Positions 38,275 to 47,157 of a DNA stretch of 64,000 nucleotides are shown here, in pieces. The translations under genes and the position numbers were made by a program. The stretch covers positions 20,557-84,556 of the forward strand of contig JAFNVC010000002.1 of the NCBI GenBank assembly GCA_017379935.1, in the 5' to 3' direction. Under the pieces are notes generated by a model that was given only the letters and a program-made list of their open reading frames with translations, made no database searches and was not told the DNA's origin. Origin of the DNA: Clostridia bacterium. GTDB taxonomy: Bacteria; Bacillota; Clostridia; Oscillospirales; Acutalibacteraceae. The number at the start of each line of letters is the position of its first letter. Positions within the stretch are counted from its first letter, which is position 1.

Positions 38275-38613
38275 ATGCCTGTCAGAATAATTTCAACTCA
38301 ACAGCGGGTCACAGCCTTCCTCGAGGGTGAGATTGACCACCACACAGCGGCGGCTTTGCGTATGGAAATTGACGATGCCGTCCAGCGCAATAAACCAAAA
38401 ACATTAAAGCTTGATTTTGCCGACGTTACCTTTATGGATTCGTCCGGCATCGGTCTTGTTATGGGACGCTTCCGTACGGTACAGCCGCTCGGCGGAAGAC
38501 TCGTTGTATCAAATCTGTCACCGCAGGTATATAAAATAATGCAGCTTGCAGGTCTTGAAAAAATCGTAACCTTAAGCAAACGGGAGGAAGTAAACAATGC
38601 AGAAATTAAATGA
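38275..38613 (+). CDS. spoIIAA: Anti-sigma F factor antagonist
   Basis: 112 residues from the ATG at 38275 after TAAGGAG. STAS-domain protein; TFMDSSGIGLVMGRF contains the serine that SpoIIAB phosphorylates. In the forespore the unphosphorylated form binds SpoIIAB and frees sigma F. It overlaps spoIIAB by 17 bases, which implies translational coupling, and leads the conserved spoIIAA-spoIIAB-sigF operon. An intact operon is good evidence that the organism can sporulate. Confidence 0.93.
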   Translation: MPVRIISTQQRVTAFLEGEIDHHTAAALRMEIDDAVQRNKPKTLKLDFADVTFMDSSGIGLVMGRFRTVQPLGGRLVVSNLSPQVYKIMQLAGLEKIVTLSKREEVNNAEIK

Positions 38614-39034
38614 ATTCAGAATGGTAATTGACTCAAAATCCGTCAACGAGAGCTTTGCGCGTACAACCGTCGCAACCTTTGTCTCTCAGCTCGACCCGAC
38701 TCTCGACGAAATTTCGGATATCAAAATGGCGGTAAGCGAGGCGGTGACGAATTGTATCGTCCACGCTTATCCCGAGCGCGTCGGTAAGATTTACATAACT
38801 GCCGCAATTCTTGAGAACAGCACGGTAAAAATCGTTGTGCGCGATAAGGGATGCGGAATCATCGATATAAAGCAGGCTATGGAGCCGCTTTTCACAACTC
38901 TCGGCGGCGAGCGCGCGGGTCTTGGCTTTGCTGTTATGGAAAGCTTTACGGATAAAATAACCGTGCGCTCAAAGCCCGAAAAGGGGACAACCGTAACAAT
39001 GTATAAGCGTATTAACGGACGTGCCGCGTTATGA
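38597..39034 (+). CDS. spoIIAB: Anti-sigma F factor / serine kinase
   Basis: 145 residues. GHKL-type ATPase kinase: the N box is MAVSEAVTNCIVHAYPE, the G1 box VRDKGCGI, and the G2-like loop GGERAGLGFAVME. It binds sigma F in the presence of ATP and phosphorylates SpoIIAA. The start at 38597 lies inside spoIIAA with GGGAGG upstream, and the stop overlaps the sigF start (ATGA), so the stoichiometry of the three proteins is set by coupled translation. Confidence 0.95.
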   Translation: MQKLNEFRMVIDSKSVNESFARTTVATFVSQLDPTLDEISDIKMAVSEAVTNCIVHAYPERVGKIYITAAILENSTVKIVVRDKGCGIIDIKQAMEPLFTTLGGERAGLGFAVMESFTDKITVRSKPEKGTTVTMYKRINGRAAL

Positions 39035-39696
39035 TTCTTGAAAAGCAGAAAAGAGATAAGAAGATACAGGAAAACCTCGGACTTGTCCACTCCTGCGCCC
39101 ATAAGCTGACGGGCAGGGGTGTTGATTATGATGACCTTTTTCAGGCGGGCTGTGTCGGTCTTATTAAGGCGGTTGATGGCTTTGACGAAACGCGCGGCTT
39201 CAGCTTTTCAACCTACGCTGTGCCCGTAATTCTCGGCGAAATGAAGCGTATTTTCCGCGATGACGGCACGGTGAGCGTCAGCCGTTCTCTTAAGGAAAAG
39301 GGCAGAAAAATCAATTTTGAACGCGAAGCCTTTATCAGAAAATATGACCGTGAGCCGACTGTCAAGGAGCTTGCACAGCGCCTTGGCTTTGATGAATACG
39401 AAACAGTTCAGGCGATAACGGCTTCAATGCCCGTGATTTCCCTGACGGCACAGGACAATGAGACCGATACTCAGCTTGATATTCCCGTCGCATCACCGGA
39501 GGACAGTGTCTCAACCGCGCTTGCGCTTGAGCAGGTGATGAATGATCTTGACGAAAGAGACAAGGATATCATCCGTCTTCGCTACTATTCGGGATTAACC
39601 CAGACTGTAATCGCAAAGCGTCTCGGGATGACTCAGGTGCAGGTTTCGCGGCGTGAGAAAGCGATTTTAAAGCAGATGCGCTCAAAATTGTTGTAG
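39031..39696 (+). CDS. sigF: RNA polymerase sigma-F factor
   Basis: 221 residues. Region 2 (ENLGLVHSCAHKLTGRGVDYDDLFQAGCVGLIKAVDGFD, then GFSFSTYAVPVILGEMKR), region 3 and region 4 (DKDIIRLRYYSGLTQTVIAKRLGMTQVQVSRREKAILKQMR) are complete. It directs the first forespore-specific transcription programme. It is the third gene of the spoIIA operon and overlaps spoIIAB by four bases. Confidence 0.95.
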   Translation: MILEKQKRDKKIQENLGLVHSCAHKLTGRGVDYDDLFQAGCVGLIKAVDGFDETRGFSFSTYAVPVILGEMKRIFRDDGTVSVSRSLKEKGRKINFEREAFIRKYDREPTVKELAQRLGFDEYETVQAITASMPVISLTAQDNETDTQLDIPVASPEDSVSTALALEQVMNDLDERDKDIIRLRYYSGLTQTVIAKRLGMTQVQVSRREKAILKQMRSKLL

Positions 39697-39740
39697 ACAA
39701 AACCCTCACAAAATGCTATTATCTTTCCGGAGGTGTTTTT

Positions 39741-39923
39741 ATGCCCGGAAAGACGAATTGCGAAAGCTGCAACAATTTCTGCTACGACGAGGTCGAAGAT
39801 TACTATTATTGTTCAATGAATCTCGATGAGGATGAATATATCAAATTTTTAAGCGCATCGTATTACGATTGTCCGTATTACGAGCCTGATGATGAATATA
39901 AAATCGTTCGAAAACAGAATTAA
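39741..39923 (+). CDS. DUF6472-type small cysteine protein
   Basis: 60 residues, start at 39741 after GGAGGTG. NCESCNNFCYDEVEDYYYCSMNLDEDEY and DCPYYEPDDEYKIVRKQN give four or five cysteines spaced like a small zinc or iron-sulfur knot. This recalls the DUF6472 family of Clostridia, whose role is unknown. It follows sigF by 44 bases and has its own terminator; co-transcription with the spoIIA operon is possible. Confidence 0.75.
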   Translation: MPGKTNCESCNNFCYDEVEDYYYCSMNLDEDEYIKFLSASYYDCPYYEPDDEYKIVRKQN

Positions 39924-39929
39924 ACCTAA

Positions 39930-39954
39930 AAACCGCATTCGTTGCGGTTTTTCT
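39930..39954 (+). terminator. Terminator after the DUF6472 gene
   Basis: AACCGCA, loop TTCG, TTGCGGTT followed by TTTC. Confidence 0.8.
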
Positions 39955-39982
39955 TGCATATTTATGCAAATTATGCTATACT
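39954..39982 (+). promoter_or_regulatory. Promoter of the amidohydrolase-proBAC operon
   Basis: TTGCAT, 17-base spacer, TATACT (39977-39982). Confidence 0.65.
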
Positions 39983-40044
39983 GAAATTTATTAAATTGTG
40001 TAAATACTATTAAAAAATATCAGCACAGATTAGAAGGTAGAACG

Positions 40045-40848
40045 ATGTTAATAGATTTTCACAGTCATATTTTCCCCGACAGAATAGCCAAAGGTGCGCT
40101 TCAATCGTTAAGTGACAGTATCGTTAAATATCAGGGTGAGCGTTATCCGCACTATACTGACGGCACATTGAACGGTATCTTAAAATCAATGGACGATAAC
40201 GGTGTTGACATTTCCGTTATTCTCCCTATTGCAACTAAGCCGACACAAACGGAGAATATTATTTCTTTTGCGAGTAGCATACAGAGTGAACGTATAGTAT
40301 CCTTTGCATCGCTTCATCCTGAGCAGGATGATTGGGAAGCGACACTCGAAAGGATTTCCGAAAACGGCTTTAGAGGCATCAAGCTGCATCCCGAATATCA
40401 GTCCTTTTACGTCGACAGTAAGCGTTCACTGGACATTCTTAAAAAATGTGAGGATTTAGGGCTTTATGTTACTCTTCACGCCGGCTTTGATTACGGTCAG
40501 CCACCTCCGGCACACTGTCAGCCCGACAGACTCAAAAACGTTCTGTATTACGTTTCGGGAAAATATATAATTGCCGCGCATCTCGGTGCTTTTATGAACT
40601 GGGACGAGGTTGAAAAGCATCTTGTCGGCACACCGATAAATTTTGATACGGCGTTTATTTCAAGGTTTATTCAGCCTGAGCAATGCAAGAGGATAATTCT
40701 TAATCACGGTGCCGATAAAATTCTTTTCGGCAGCGATTCTCCGTGGCAGGAGCCGAAAAGGGAGTATGATTTTATCCGCAGTCTCGGTCTTGATAAGGAA
40801 GATGAAGATAAAATATTCTTCAGAAATGCATTAAAAATCTTAAAATAA
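40045..40848 (+). CDS. Amidohydrolase-2 family metal-dependent hydrolase
   Basis: 267 residues. TIM-barrel hydrolase of the ACMSD/amidohydrolase-2 type. Metal ligands: HSH in MLIDFHSHIFPD, His in GIKLHPEYQ and VTLHAGFDYG, AAHLG, and the Asp in LFGSDSPWQEP. These enzymes hydrolyse or decarboxylate small ring or amide compounds; the substrate is unknown. It begins the operon 13 bases before proB, which hints at a link with amino acid metabolism, but the family is too broad for a call. Confidence 0.8.
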   Translation: MLIDFHSHIFPDRIAKGALQSLSDSIVKYQGERYPHYTDGTLNGILKSMDDNGVDISVILPIATKPTQTENIISFASSIQSERIVSFASLHPEQDDWEATLERISENGFRGIKLHPEYQSFYVDSKRSLDILKKCEDLGLYVTLHAGFDYGQPPPAHCQPDRLKNVLYYVSGKYIIAAHLGAFMNWDEVEKHLVGTPINFDTAFISRFIQPEQCKRIILNHGADKILFGSDSPWQEPKREYDFIRSLGLDKEDEDKIFFRNALKILK

Positions 40849-40861
40849 AGAGGACTAAAAA

Positions 40862-41635
40862 ATGAGAATTGTAGTAAAAGTCGGAACATCGACCCTTGCA
40901 CATGCAGGAGGTCTTCTGAATATCCGCAGAGTTGAAGCGCTCTGCAAGGTTTTAAGCGACCTCAAAAATGCAGGTCACGATGTTATTCTTGTAACATCGG
41001 GTGCAATCGGAATGGGCACGGGTAAATTACAGCTTAAGTCAAAGCCTACCGATATCGCGGGCAAGCAGGCCGCTGCCGCTGTCGGTCAGTGTGAGCTTAT
41101 GTATACCTACGATAAGCTTTTCTCCGAATACAACCACACCGTCGCACAGCTTCTTATGACGGGTGATGACTTTGAGCATACGGACAGATACAACAACTTC
41201 ATCAATACGATGAATAAGCTTCTTGAATTCAAGGCATTGCCGATTATCAATGAGAACGATACCGTTTCGACCGATGAAATCAAGGTCGGCGATAACGATA
41301 CGCTTTCTGCAATGGTAGCTGTCAGCGTTAATGCGGATTTACTTATCCTTCTTTCGGATATCGACGGTCTGTTCACCTGTGATCCGCACAAAAATCCCGA
41401 TGCAACCCTTATTTCCGTTGTATCTGAGATTACCGATGAAATCCGCGCTCTTGCGGGCGGCGAGGGTTCAACTCTCGGTACGGGCGGTATGAGGACAAAA
41501 ATCCGCGCCGCGGAAATCAGCACAGCAAAGGGCTGTGATATGGTTATTGCAAACGGTGAAAATCCGCATATTCTCTACGATATAGTTGACGGTAAATCTG
41601 TCGGAACGAGATTTCTTAAAAAGGTCGGTGTATAA
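40862..41635 (+). CDS. proB: Glutamate 5-kinase
   Basis: 257 residues. Amino acid kinase fold: [14 protein letters not shown] at the N-terminus, [65 protein letters not shown] and [15 protein letters not shown]. The C-terminal PUA domain of the E. coli enzyme is absent, as in many Firmicutes. First step of proline synthesis: ATP-dependent phosphorylation of glutamate. The proA start lies one base after its stop. Confidence 0.95.
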   Translation: MRIVVKVGTSTLAHAGGLLNIRRVEALCKVLSDLKNAGHDVILVTSGAIGMGTGKLQLKSKPTDIAGKQAAAAVGQCELMYTYDKLFSEYNHTVAQLLMTGDDFEHTDRYNNFINTMNKLLEFKALPIINENDTVSTDEIKVGDNDTLSAMVAVSVNADLLILLSDIDGLFTCDPHKNPDATLISVVSEITDEIRALAGGEGSTLGTGGMRTKIRAAEISTAKGCDMVIANGENPHILYDIVDGKSVGTRFLKKVGV

Positions 41636-41636
41636 A

Positions 41637-42884
41637 ATGACTACACTTGAAATATTAAAGCAGGCAAAGGCGGCAAAATCCGTCCTTGCCCGTCTTACAA
41701 GCGAAGAAAAAAACAACGCACTCTACGCAATGGCTGATGCTTTACAGGAATGTGCAGATGATATCCTTAAGGAAAATGAGGCTGATATCGAAGCGGCGAG
41801 GGGAGTTATCTCTGATGTTATGATTGACCGTCTTACACTCACAAAGGAGCGTATCGACGGTATGGCAGACGGCATCCGTCAGGTTGCAAAGCTTCCCGAC
41901 CCCGTCGGTGAGGTGCTCGAGCGTGTTGAGCGCGAAAACGGAATGGTAATCGAAAAAACAGCAGTACCGATGGGTGTTGTTGCTATTATTTACGAAAGCC
42001 GTCCGAATGTTTCCTCAGATGCCGCAGCGCTTGCATTAAAAAGCGGTAACGTCTGTGTCCTTCGAGGCGGTAAGGAGGCGTTCAGAAGTGCGAATGCGGT
42101 TGTCAATGCTCTGAGAAAGGGACTTAACAGACTCGGAATTGACGAAACTGTTATCAATATGGTTCAGGATACAAGCCGACAGAGCGCGAATGAGCTTATG
42201 ACGGCCGACGGCTATGTTGACCTTCTCATTCCGCGCGGCGGTGCGGGGCTTATCAATGCCTGCGTTAAGAATGCAACAGTTCCCTGCATCCAGACAGGTA
42301 CGGGCATCTGCCATATCTACGTTGACGAAACCGCGGACCTTGAAATGGCACTTAAAATCATTGAAAATGCCAAAACAAGCAGACCTTCTGTTTGTAATGC
42401 CGAAGAGGTCTGTCTTGTGAACAGAAAAATTGCGGCAGAGTTTTTGCCGAAGCTCAAGAAGCTTCTTGTTGATGACAGAGCCGTAAATCCCGTCGAATTA
42501 AGACTTCACAGCTCAGCACAGCAGTTCATCGACGGCACACCTGCAGGCGAGGACGATTTCGATACAGAATTTCTCGATTACATACTTGCTGTCAAGGTTG
42601 TTGAGGATGTCAACGAGGCTGTTGCTCATATAACCGAGCATTCAACCCACCACAGCGAAGCTATCGTTACATCAAGTGACGAGGCGATTGAAATCTTCAC
42701 CCGTGATGTTGACAGCTCGTCTGTTTATGTCAATGTCAGCACACGCTTTACCGACGGCGGTGAATTCGGACTTGGCTGTGAAATGGGTATTTCAACTCAG
42801 AAGCTTCACGCGCGCGGACCTATGGGACTTCGCGAGCTTACAACGTATAAATATATCATCCGCGGTTGCGGTCAGATAAGATAA
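41637..42884 (+). CDS. proA: Glutamate-5-semialdehyde dehydrogenase (gamma-glutamyl phosphate reductase)
   Basis: 415 residues from the ATG at 41637; an in-frame start at 41586 would lie inside proB. Aldehyde dehydrogenase fold with [37 protein letters not shown], the catalytic Cys in [10 protein letters not shown], and [26 protein letters not shown]. It reduces gamma-glutamyl phosphate with NADPH to glutamate semialdehyde, which cyclises to the substrate of ProC. Confidence 0.96.
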   Translation: MTTLEILKQAKAAKSVLARLTSEEKNNALYAMADALQECADDILKENEADIEAARGVISDVMIDRLTLTKERIDGMADGIRQVAKLPDPVGEVLERVERENGMVIEKTAVPMGVVAIIYESRPNVSSDAAALALKSGNVCVLRGGKEAFRSANAVVNALRKGLNRLGIDETVINMVQDTSRQSANELMTADGYVDLLIPRGGAGLINACVKNATVPCIQTGTGICHIYVDETADLEMALKIIENAKTSRPSVCNAEEVCLVNRKIAAEFLPKLKKLLVDDRAVNPVELRLHSSAQQFIDGTPAGEDDFDTEFLDYILAVKVVEDVNEAVAHITEHSTHHSEAIVTSSDEAIEIFTRDVDSSSVYVNVSTRFTDGGEFGLGCEMGISTQKLHARGPMGLRELTTYKYIIRGCGQIR

Positions 42885-42896
42885 GGAGGCGTCGGA

Positions 42897-43694
42897 ATGG
42901 CAAAAATCGGATTTATCGGATGCGGAAATATGGGCGGTGCGCTTGCAAAGGCTGTATCGCAGGCAGATGCTTCAAACGAAATTTTTCTTGCTGACCTGAA
43001 TACGGCTATGATGAACGCCCTTGCCGGAACAATATCTGCACAGCCGTCAGATGCTCAGGCAATAGCCCTTGAATGCGACTGTATTTTTATGGGTGTTAAG
43101 CCTCAGGTGCTTGCAGACTGCTTTGCGGGCATAAAGGATGCGCTTGCAAACCGTGAAACAAAGCCTGTTATAGTCTCAATGGCGGCAGGAGTCGCAATAA
43201 GCGATATTAAGAGGATGTCAGGTATAGACAGCGTTATCAGAATAATGCCGAATATGCCCGTTTCAGTGGGCGCTGGCGTTGTGCTTGCGTGCGCTGAAAA
43301 TATCTCGGATGAGCAGAAATCAGACTTTGAAAATGCAATGAGTAAGGTCGGCATTTTCGACTGGCTTGAAGAAAAATATATTGATGCCGCAAGTGCACTT
43401 TCGGGATGCGGACCCGCATTTGTATATATGTTTGCGCAGGCTCTTGCAGACGGTGCCGTTGCATGCGGACTGCCGAGGGATAAGGCTCTTCTTTATGCCG
43501 CAGGAACGCTTGAAGGCTCTGCAAGAATGATACTCGGAAGCGATAAGCACCCCGAAAAGCTCAAGGATGAGGTTTGCTCTCCGGGTGGCTCGACGATTAT
43601 GGGTGTCAAGGCTCTCGAGGATGAGGGTATGCGCGGCGCGGCTATCAGCGCAGTCATCGCCGCATATAACAGAACCAAGGAATTGGGTAAATAA
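42897..43694 (+). CDS. proC: Pyrroline-5-carboxylate reductase
   Basis: 265 residues. N-terminal Rossmann fold (KIGFIGCGNMGGALAKAV), IFMGVKPQVL, IRIMPNMPVSVGAGV, and the C-terminal catalytic/dimer motif LSGCGPAFVYMFAQALADGAVACGLPRDKAL followed by EVCSPGGSTIMGVKALE. It makes proline from pyrroline-5-carboxylate with NAD(P)H. It completes proBAC. The leader peptide of the next gene starts 17 bases after its stop, so transcription may continue into the attenuator. Confidence 0.96.
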   Translation: MAKIGFIGCGNMGGALAKAVSQADASNEIFLADLNTAMMNALAGTISAQPSDAQAIALECDCIFMGVKPQVLADCFAGIKDALANRETKPVIVSMAAGVAISDIKRMSGIDSVIRIMPNMPVSVGAGVVLACAENISDEQKSDFENAMSKVGIFDWLEEKYIDAASALSGCGPAFVYMFAQALADGAVACGLPRDKALLYAAGTLEGSARMILGSDKHPEKLKDEVCSPGGSTIMGVKALEDEGMRGAAISAVIAAYNRTKELGK

Positions 43695-43711
43695 AATTTG
43701 GAGGAATACTA

Positions 43712-43747
43712 ATGTTTTTTATCACTATCCGACGCAGACGAAGATAG
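43712..43747 (+). CDS. Arginine-rich leader peptide
   Basis: ATG at 43712, preceded by TTGGAGG at a spacing of about 8, encodes MFFITIRRRRR and stop (TAG). It is followed by an 11-bp hairpin and then an intrinsic terminator before the methyltransferase gene. Five consecutive Arg codons (CGA CGC AGA CGA AGA) would place a translating ribosome next to the first hairpin. Arg-x-Arg motifs are known macrolide-dependent arrest sites in erm-type leaders, so a drug-sensing role is likely; response to arginine supply is the alternative. Confidence 0.6.
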   Translation: MFFITIRRRRR

Positions 43748-43859
43748 CTTGTATCTGTAATCAGGTACAGGCTTATGGTGCTGTGTGCCTGGTTTTGTGA
43801 TGAAGAATAATTATCCTTTATTACTGTTAACGGCACATAGCTGTTAACAGTATTTTTTT
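43747..43859 (+). promoter_or_regulatory. Attenuator upstream of the methyltransferase
   Basis: Hairpin 1: GCTTGTATCTG (43747-43757) with CAGGTACAGGC (43762-43772). Alternative pairings: CAGGTAC (43762-43768) with GTGCCTG (43785-43791), and CTGTGTGCC (43781-43789) with GGCACATAG (43832-43840). The terminator is TACTGTTAAC (43822-43831) with GTTAACAGTA (43843-43852) and seven T. It ends one base before the AGGAGG of the next gene. Confidence 0.75.
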
Positions 43860-43873
43860 AGGAGGTATAATAA

Positions 43874-44620
43874 ATGTGTAATTTTAAATTCAAGGATTTA
43901 TTTAAAGCAATAATGGAGCAGATTGATTTGCCCGACAATGCGGTGATTGCAGATTTAGGCTGTAGGGATGCAGGCTTTCTTGCAGAATTTGTAAAAGCAT
44001 TTCCCGAAAAAATAAAATCAGCGGTCGGAGTGGACGTTAACGACAAATGCTTCAGAAAAGTAAAATACAAAAAGCCGATTGAGCTTAAGGTAATGGACTG
44101 TTCAAAAAAGCTGGATTTTGATGACAATACTTTCGACTTTGTATTCACAAAGGATATGTTTGAATGTATTTCGGATAAAGATTTTCTGGTTGGTGAGATT
44201 CACAGGATTTTAAAACCCGGCGGAGCTGTGATTTGCGTTAACTGTGATTGGGACAGCGTTGCATACAACGGTGAGAATAAAGAGCTTATTTCAAAAGCCG
44301 TTCACGCTTACGCGGTAACAAAACAACCCTGGATGGATGATCTTGACAGTTGGATCGGAAGAAGAATGTACGGCTTTTTTAACAAAAGTAAATTATTTAA
44401 AAGCACTGTAAGCGTTCATAATGTTGTTGAAACGGAATATACAGAAGACTCTTTCGGATATGATTTAAGTAAGGATATAGCGTGGCTTTATAAAGAAAAT
44501 ACGGGAGCTTTAATTGAAAAAGAATATGCCGAGTTCATCGCAAATCTGAACTCAGCATATAAGAACGGCAGTTACATATTTACAAAGCCGTATTATATTT
44601 ATAAGGGAATTAAAAAGTAA
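43874..44620 (+). CDS. Class I SAM-dependent methyltransferase behind an attenuator
   Basis: 248 residues, start at 43874 after AGGAGG. The Rossmann SAM-binding motif is VIADLGCRDAGFLAEFV (GxGxG variant), followed by GVDVND, VMDCSKKLDFDDNTFDFVFTKDMFECI and HRILKPGGAVICVN. The C-terminal half (ELISKAVHAYAVTKQPWMDDLDSWIGRRMYGFF) is not one I recognise and probably selects the substrate. It is not an Erm or RlmA-type rRNA methylase by visible motifs, and looks like a small-molecule methyltransferase. The leader peptide and terminator in front suggest inducible expression, for instance by a ribosome-targeting drug. The gene is more AT-rich than proBAC, consistent with transfer. Confidence 0.7.
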   Translation: MCNFKFKDLFKAIMEQIDLPDNAVIADLGCRDAGFLAEFVKAFPEKIKSAVGVDVNDKCFRKVKYKKPIELKVMDCSKKLDFDDNTFDFVFTKDMFECISDKDFLVGEIHRILKPGGAVICVNCDWDSVAYNGENKELISKAVHAYAVTKQPWMDDLDSWIGRRMYGFFNKSKLFKSTVSVHNVVETEYTEDSFGYDLSKDIAWLYKENTGALIEKEYAEFIANLNSAYKNGSYIFTKPYYIYKGIKK

Positions 44621-44623
44621 AAC

Positions 44624-45550
44624 CTACATCATTTTCTTTCTCCTGAATATAACAAGACAGCTGATAACCGATGCGATGCTCAGTACAATTACAAACAAAT
44701 AACCGTACCGCCAATGAAGCTCGGGCATAAATTCAAAGTTCATCCCGTACCAGCCCGCAATCAGCGTCAGCGGAGAGAAGAACGCCGTTATGACCGTGAA
44801 AAGCTTCATCGTATTGTTGAGCTTAAGGTCAAGGTGCGACTGATACGTCTCACGCATAAGCACGAGTCCGTCCCGAAGCAGATTGATATCGTTGCAAAGC
44901 CGTTCAGCCTTGCGCATAAAGGTGCGGAAGACTGAGGTGCTTTCAAAAATCCGATTTTCGTTTTCTGTCAGCACCTCACCGATATCAATGAACTGCTCGT
45001 AATAATTACTCAGTCCCAAAAGCTTGCGCTTATATCTGAGCATCTCTTCGTTGAAATTCTTGTATTGCGATTCGTTGATAATGCTGTCCTCTATTCGGTT
45101 GATTTCATATTCTATCTTTTCCAGCTCTGCACCGTCGTTGCGGATGAAGCCGTCTATAAAAGCGGAAATGAACAGCTCGGGAGAGTATTTTTTCTCAGAA
45201 AAACGGTGAACCGATTGAAGGAAAATTTCGCGCACCTTGTCGTTATGTCCGTTCGATTCGATAAAAATCAGCAGGTTTTTCTTGAAGCAGAAGGTCAGCA
45301 GAGCCTCACTTGTGTTATCAATATCAGGCTCAATTATCCGTATTGTTCCGGAAATATGCTCACGGCTGACATCGGTCTGAGAACGGAAATGCTCGCTTTT
45401 TTGCGTAATTTTTTTATAGTCGGCTTCGGGTATTTCCATTTTTGTATGATATTTTTCAAATTCACTCGCTGAAAGCAACGCGACCGCACAGTTGCCTGAA
45501 AAACCGTTAATATCGGTTTCCCGAAGGCTTTTTGAAAATTCAAAGATCAA
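44624..45550 (-). CDS. CorA-family divalent cation channel
   Basis: 308 residues from a TTG at 45550, nine bases after GGAG; a longer frame to 45565 would overlap the site. Long soluble N-terminal funnel domain with coiled-coil helix (about 140-240), then two C-terminal transmembrane helices. The first ends in the signature AGWYGMNF (GMN motif) and is followed by the loop EFMPELHW. CorA channels import magnesium or other divalent ions along the gradient. The basic C-terminus RRKKMM is typical. Convergent with the methyltransferase gene, with only three bases between. Confidence 0.88.
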   Translation of the reverse strand: MIFEFSKSLRETDINGFSGNCAVALLSASEFEKYHTKMEIPEADYKKITQKSEHFRSQTDVSREHISGTIRIIEPDIDNTSEALLTFCFKKNLLIFIESNGHNDKVREIFLQSVHRFSEKKYSPELFISAFIDGFIRNDGAELEKIEYEINRIEDSIINESQYKNFNEEMLRYKRKLLGLSNYYEQFIDIGEVLTENENRIFESTSVFRTFMRKAERLCNDINLLRDGLVLMRETYQSHLDLKLNNTMKLFTVITAFFSPLTLIAGWYGMNFEFMPELHWRYGYLFVIVLSIASVISCLVIFRRKKMM

Positions 45551-45562
45551 AAATAACATCTC

Positions 45563-45603
45563 CAAAAATCAAGACCAAACAATCGCTTGAATTGTTCGGT
45601 CTT
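45563..45603 (-). terminator. Terminator after the metallophosphoesterase
   Basis: AAGACC and AACAAT pair with ATTGTT and GGTCTT; GATTTTT follows on the minus strand. Confidence 0.75.
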
Positions 45604-45611
45604 TTTTCTTA

Positions 45612-46748
45612 TTATTTCTTGGCTTTTGAGATTTTATTCACAGCAGCTGCCGCTGTGCCTACGGCGGCAACGGTGCCGAGCAGTGCGCCCGCAACCTTGA
45701 GCTTCATATCCTGTCTGTCCGTCACGTTCTGCATATAGGGGCTCAGACTCTTGGATTTGAGTCCGAACTGCTTGAAATGGTACATTTTCGTGTTGATGCT
45801 TTCGGGATTGTTCTCGTCGATTGTAATAAGCCTTACTCCCGAACGGCAACCGTCGGTATACGGTCGGAAGCCTGCCGTCTTGCTTTGTGCGAGCATAATT
45901 CCGTCAACATAGCCCGCAAAATCATTCATATGGTCGTGGCCGAAGAATGCTCCGATAACGTCTCCGATTTCCTTCCAGGCGGCGAACTGACCGCTGTTGA
46001 CGCACGGAGTGCACGGACCCTCTCCGAGATATCCTTCAACGCTTTCCTTGAGTACGTAGTTTTTGTTCGACCATTTTCCGTGACCGGGTACAGAGTCGAG
46101 TCTTTCGTGCGGCTTAGCCTCTCTTAAAAGCTCGTATTCCTCGGGAACGGGGATGTGCTGAAAGAGAAGCGCGGGGATGACCTTTCCGCCGTTTTTATCC
46201 TTTAATTCAAGAGCTGTTTTTTTATACCATTCTATCTGGTCACGGTGTACCCAGTCGTAATAGGACATTTCGCTGTCCTCGGCAAGGTTATTGCTGTCCA
46301 TAAACCAGAGATTGAGGATATCCTCGTCGGACTTTGAAGCCTTGACGAGAAGATTATAATTACCGTAGCCCGTGATTGAATCATCATCGTTATAAAGATA
46401 GCAGTTATCGTGCTCGTTGTAGAGACGTGTCTGCTCCTCAAGGCTGACACCGCATTCGCGGTCGTGGTTACCGAAAACAACAGCAAAGGGAATATCCTTG
46501 ACGGAAACAGGGTAGAGGATACGGCTGATAACCGAGCGCATCTGCATTTTATTTTCAGCAAAAGCATTATCACCAAGATAAACTACAAGGTCAGGGGAGA
46601 GCTGTTCAACCGCTTTTGTGAGTAAAGCGTGCATATCCTCAACCTTTTCGGCAGCTTTTTCGGTGTGCATATCATATTTTTCATGCAGGTCACCGATGAG
46701 CATAATTTTGAATTTACCGTTTTTAAATCTCAATGGTTCTTTGTTCAT
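45612..46748 (-). CDS. Metallophosphoesterase with C-terminal hydrophobic segment
   Basis: 378 residues, no signal peptide. Calcineurin-type motifs in order: KIMLIGDLHEKY (DxH), LVVYLGDNAFAE, FAVVFGNHDRECG, LLFQHIPVP and GAFFGHDHMNDFAG. The C-terminus has an Ala-rich hydrophobic helix (about 350-370, KVAGALLGTVAAVGTAAAAV) with a short basic end. It is a homologue of the secreted enzyme at 24326-25507 (same QHxxPxxYxL and GHDHxN layout) but keeps the full DxH motif and lacks the export signal. Substrate unknown. Confidence 0.85.
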   Translation of the reverse strand: MNKEPLRFKNGKFKIMLIGDLHEKYDMHTEKAAEKVEDMHALLTKAVEQLSPDLVVYLGDNAFAENKMQMRSVISRILYPVSVKDIPFAVVFGNHDRECGVSLEEQTRLYNEHDNCYLYNDDDSITGYGNYNLLVKASKSDEDILNLWFMDSNNLAEDSEMSYYDWVHRDQIEWYKKTALELKDKNGGKVIPALLFQHIPVPEEYELLREAKPHERLDSVPGHGKWSNKNYVLKESVEGYLGEGPCTPCVNSGQFAAWKEIGDVIGAFFGHDHMNDFAGYVDGIMLAQSKTAGFRPYTDGCRSGVRLITIDENNPESINTKMYHFKQFGLKSKSLSPYMQNVTDRQDMKLKVAGALLGTVAAVGTAAAAVNKISKAKK

Positions 46749-46811
46749 AAAAAATACCTGCCTTTACATCGGATTTCTGCTTTTATTATATAGTCATAAA
46801 AACCTGTTGTC

Positions 46812-46847
46812 AAATAAAAAAGCGGACAGATTTGTCAATCTGCCCGC
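46812..46847 (-). terminator. Terminator after the DUF378 gene
   Basis: On the minus strand GCGGGCAGATT pairs with AATCTGTCCGC and TTTTTTATTTG follows. Confidence 0.75.
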
Positions 46848-46855
46848 GCGTCGGT

Positions 46856-47080
46856 TTATTCAACTGTATCAACCGTGCCGACTTCAAGCTCTTCTCTGTC
46901 TCTGAAAAGCATCGAAATGCACCATACACCTGCAAGTGCAACGAGGGTGTAAATAATTCTGCTTACCAATGCACCCTGACCGCCGCCGATCCAGGCTACA
47001 AGGTCAAACTGAAAAAGACCGATTGAACCCCAGTTCAAAGCACCGACGATTACCAAAATCAACGAGATTTTGTCTAGCAT
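46856..47080 (-). CDS. DUF378 small membrane protein
   Basis: 74 residues from the ATG at 47080 with AGGAGATGATTTT upstream; upstream residues in the same frame have no site. LDKISLILVIVGALNWGSIGLFQFDLVAWI is the DUF378 signature; a second helix (IYTLVALAGVWCISML) and an acidic tail follow. Family function unknown. Confidence 0.85.
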   Translation of the reverse strand: MLDKISLILVIVGALNWGSIGLFQFDLVAWIGGGQGALVSRIIYTLVALAGVWCISMLFRDREELEVGTVDTVE

Positions 47081-47157
47081 AAAATCATCTCCTAAGTTTA
47101 TACTCAATAGTAGTTTGAACCTTAAGCAAAAATTTATTCGCAGGGTGTTGAAAAAAT

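Noticed and set aside
43712-43873. Arginine-biosynthesis attenuator
   Set aside because: The downstream gene is a methyltransferase, not arginine metabolism; drug-dependent stalling explains the Arg run better, though it is not excluded.
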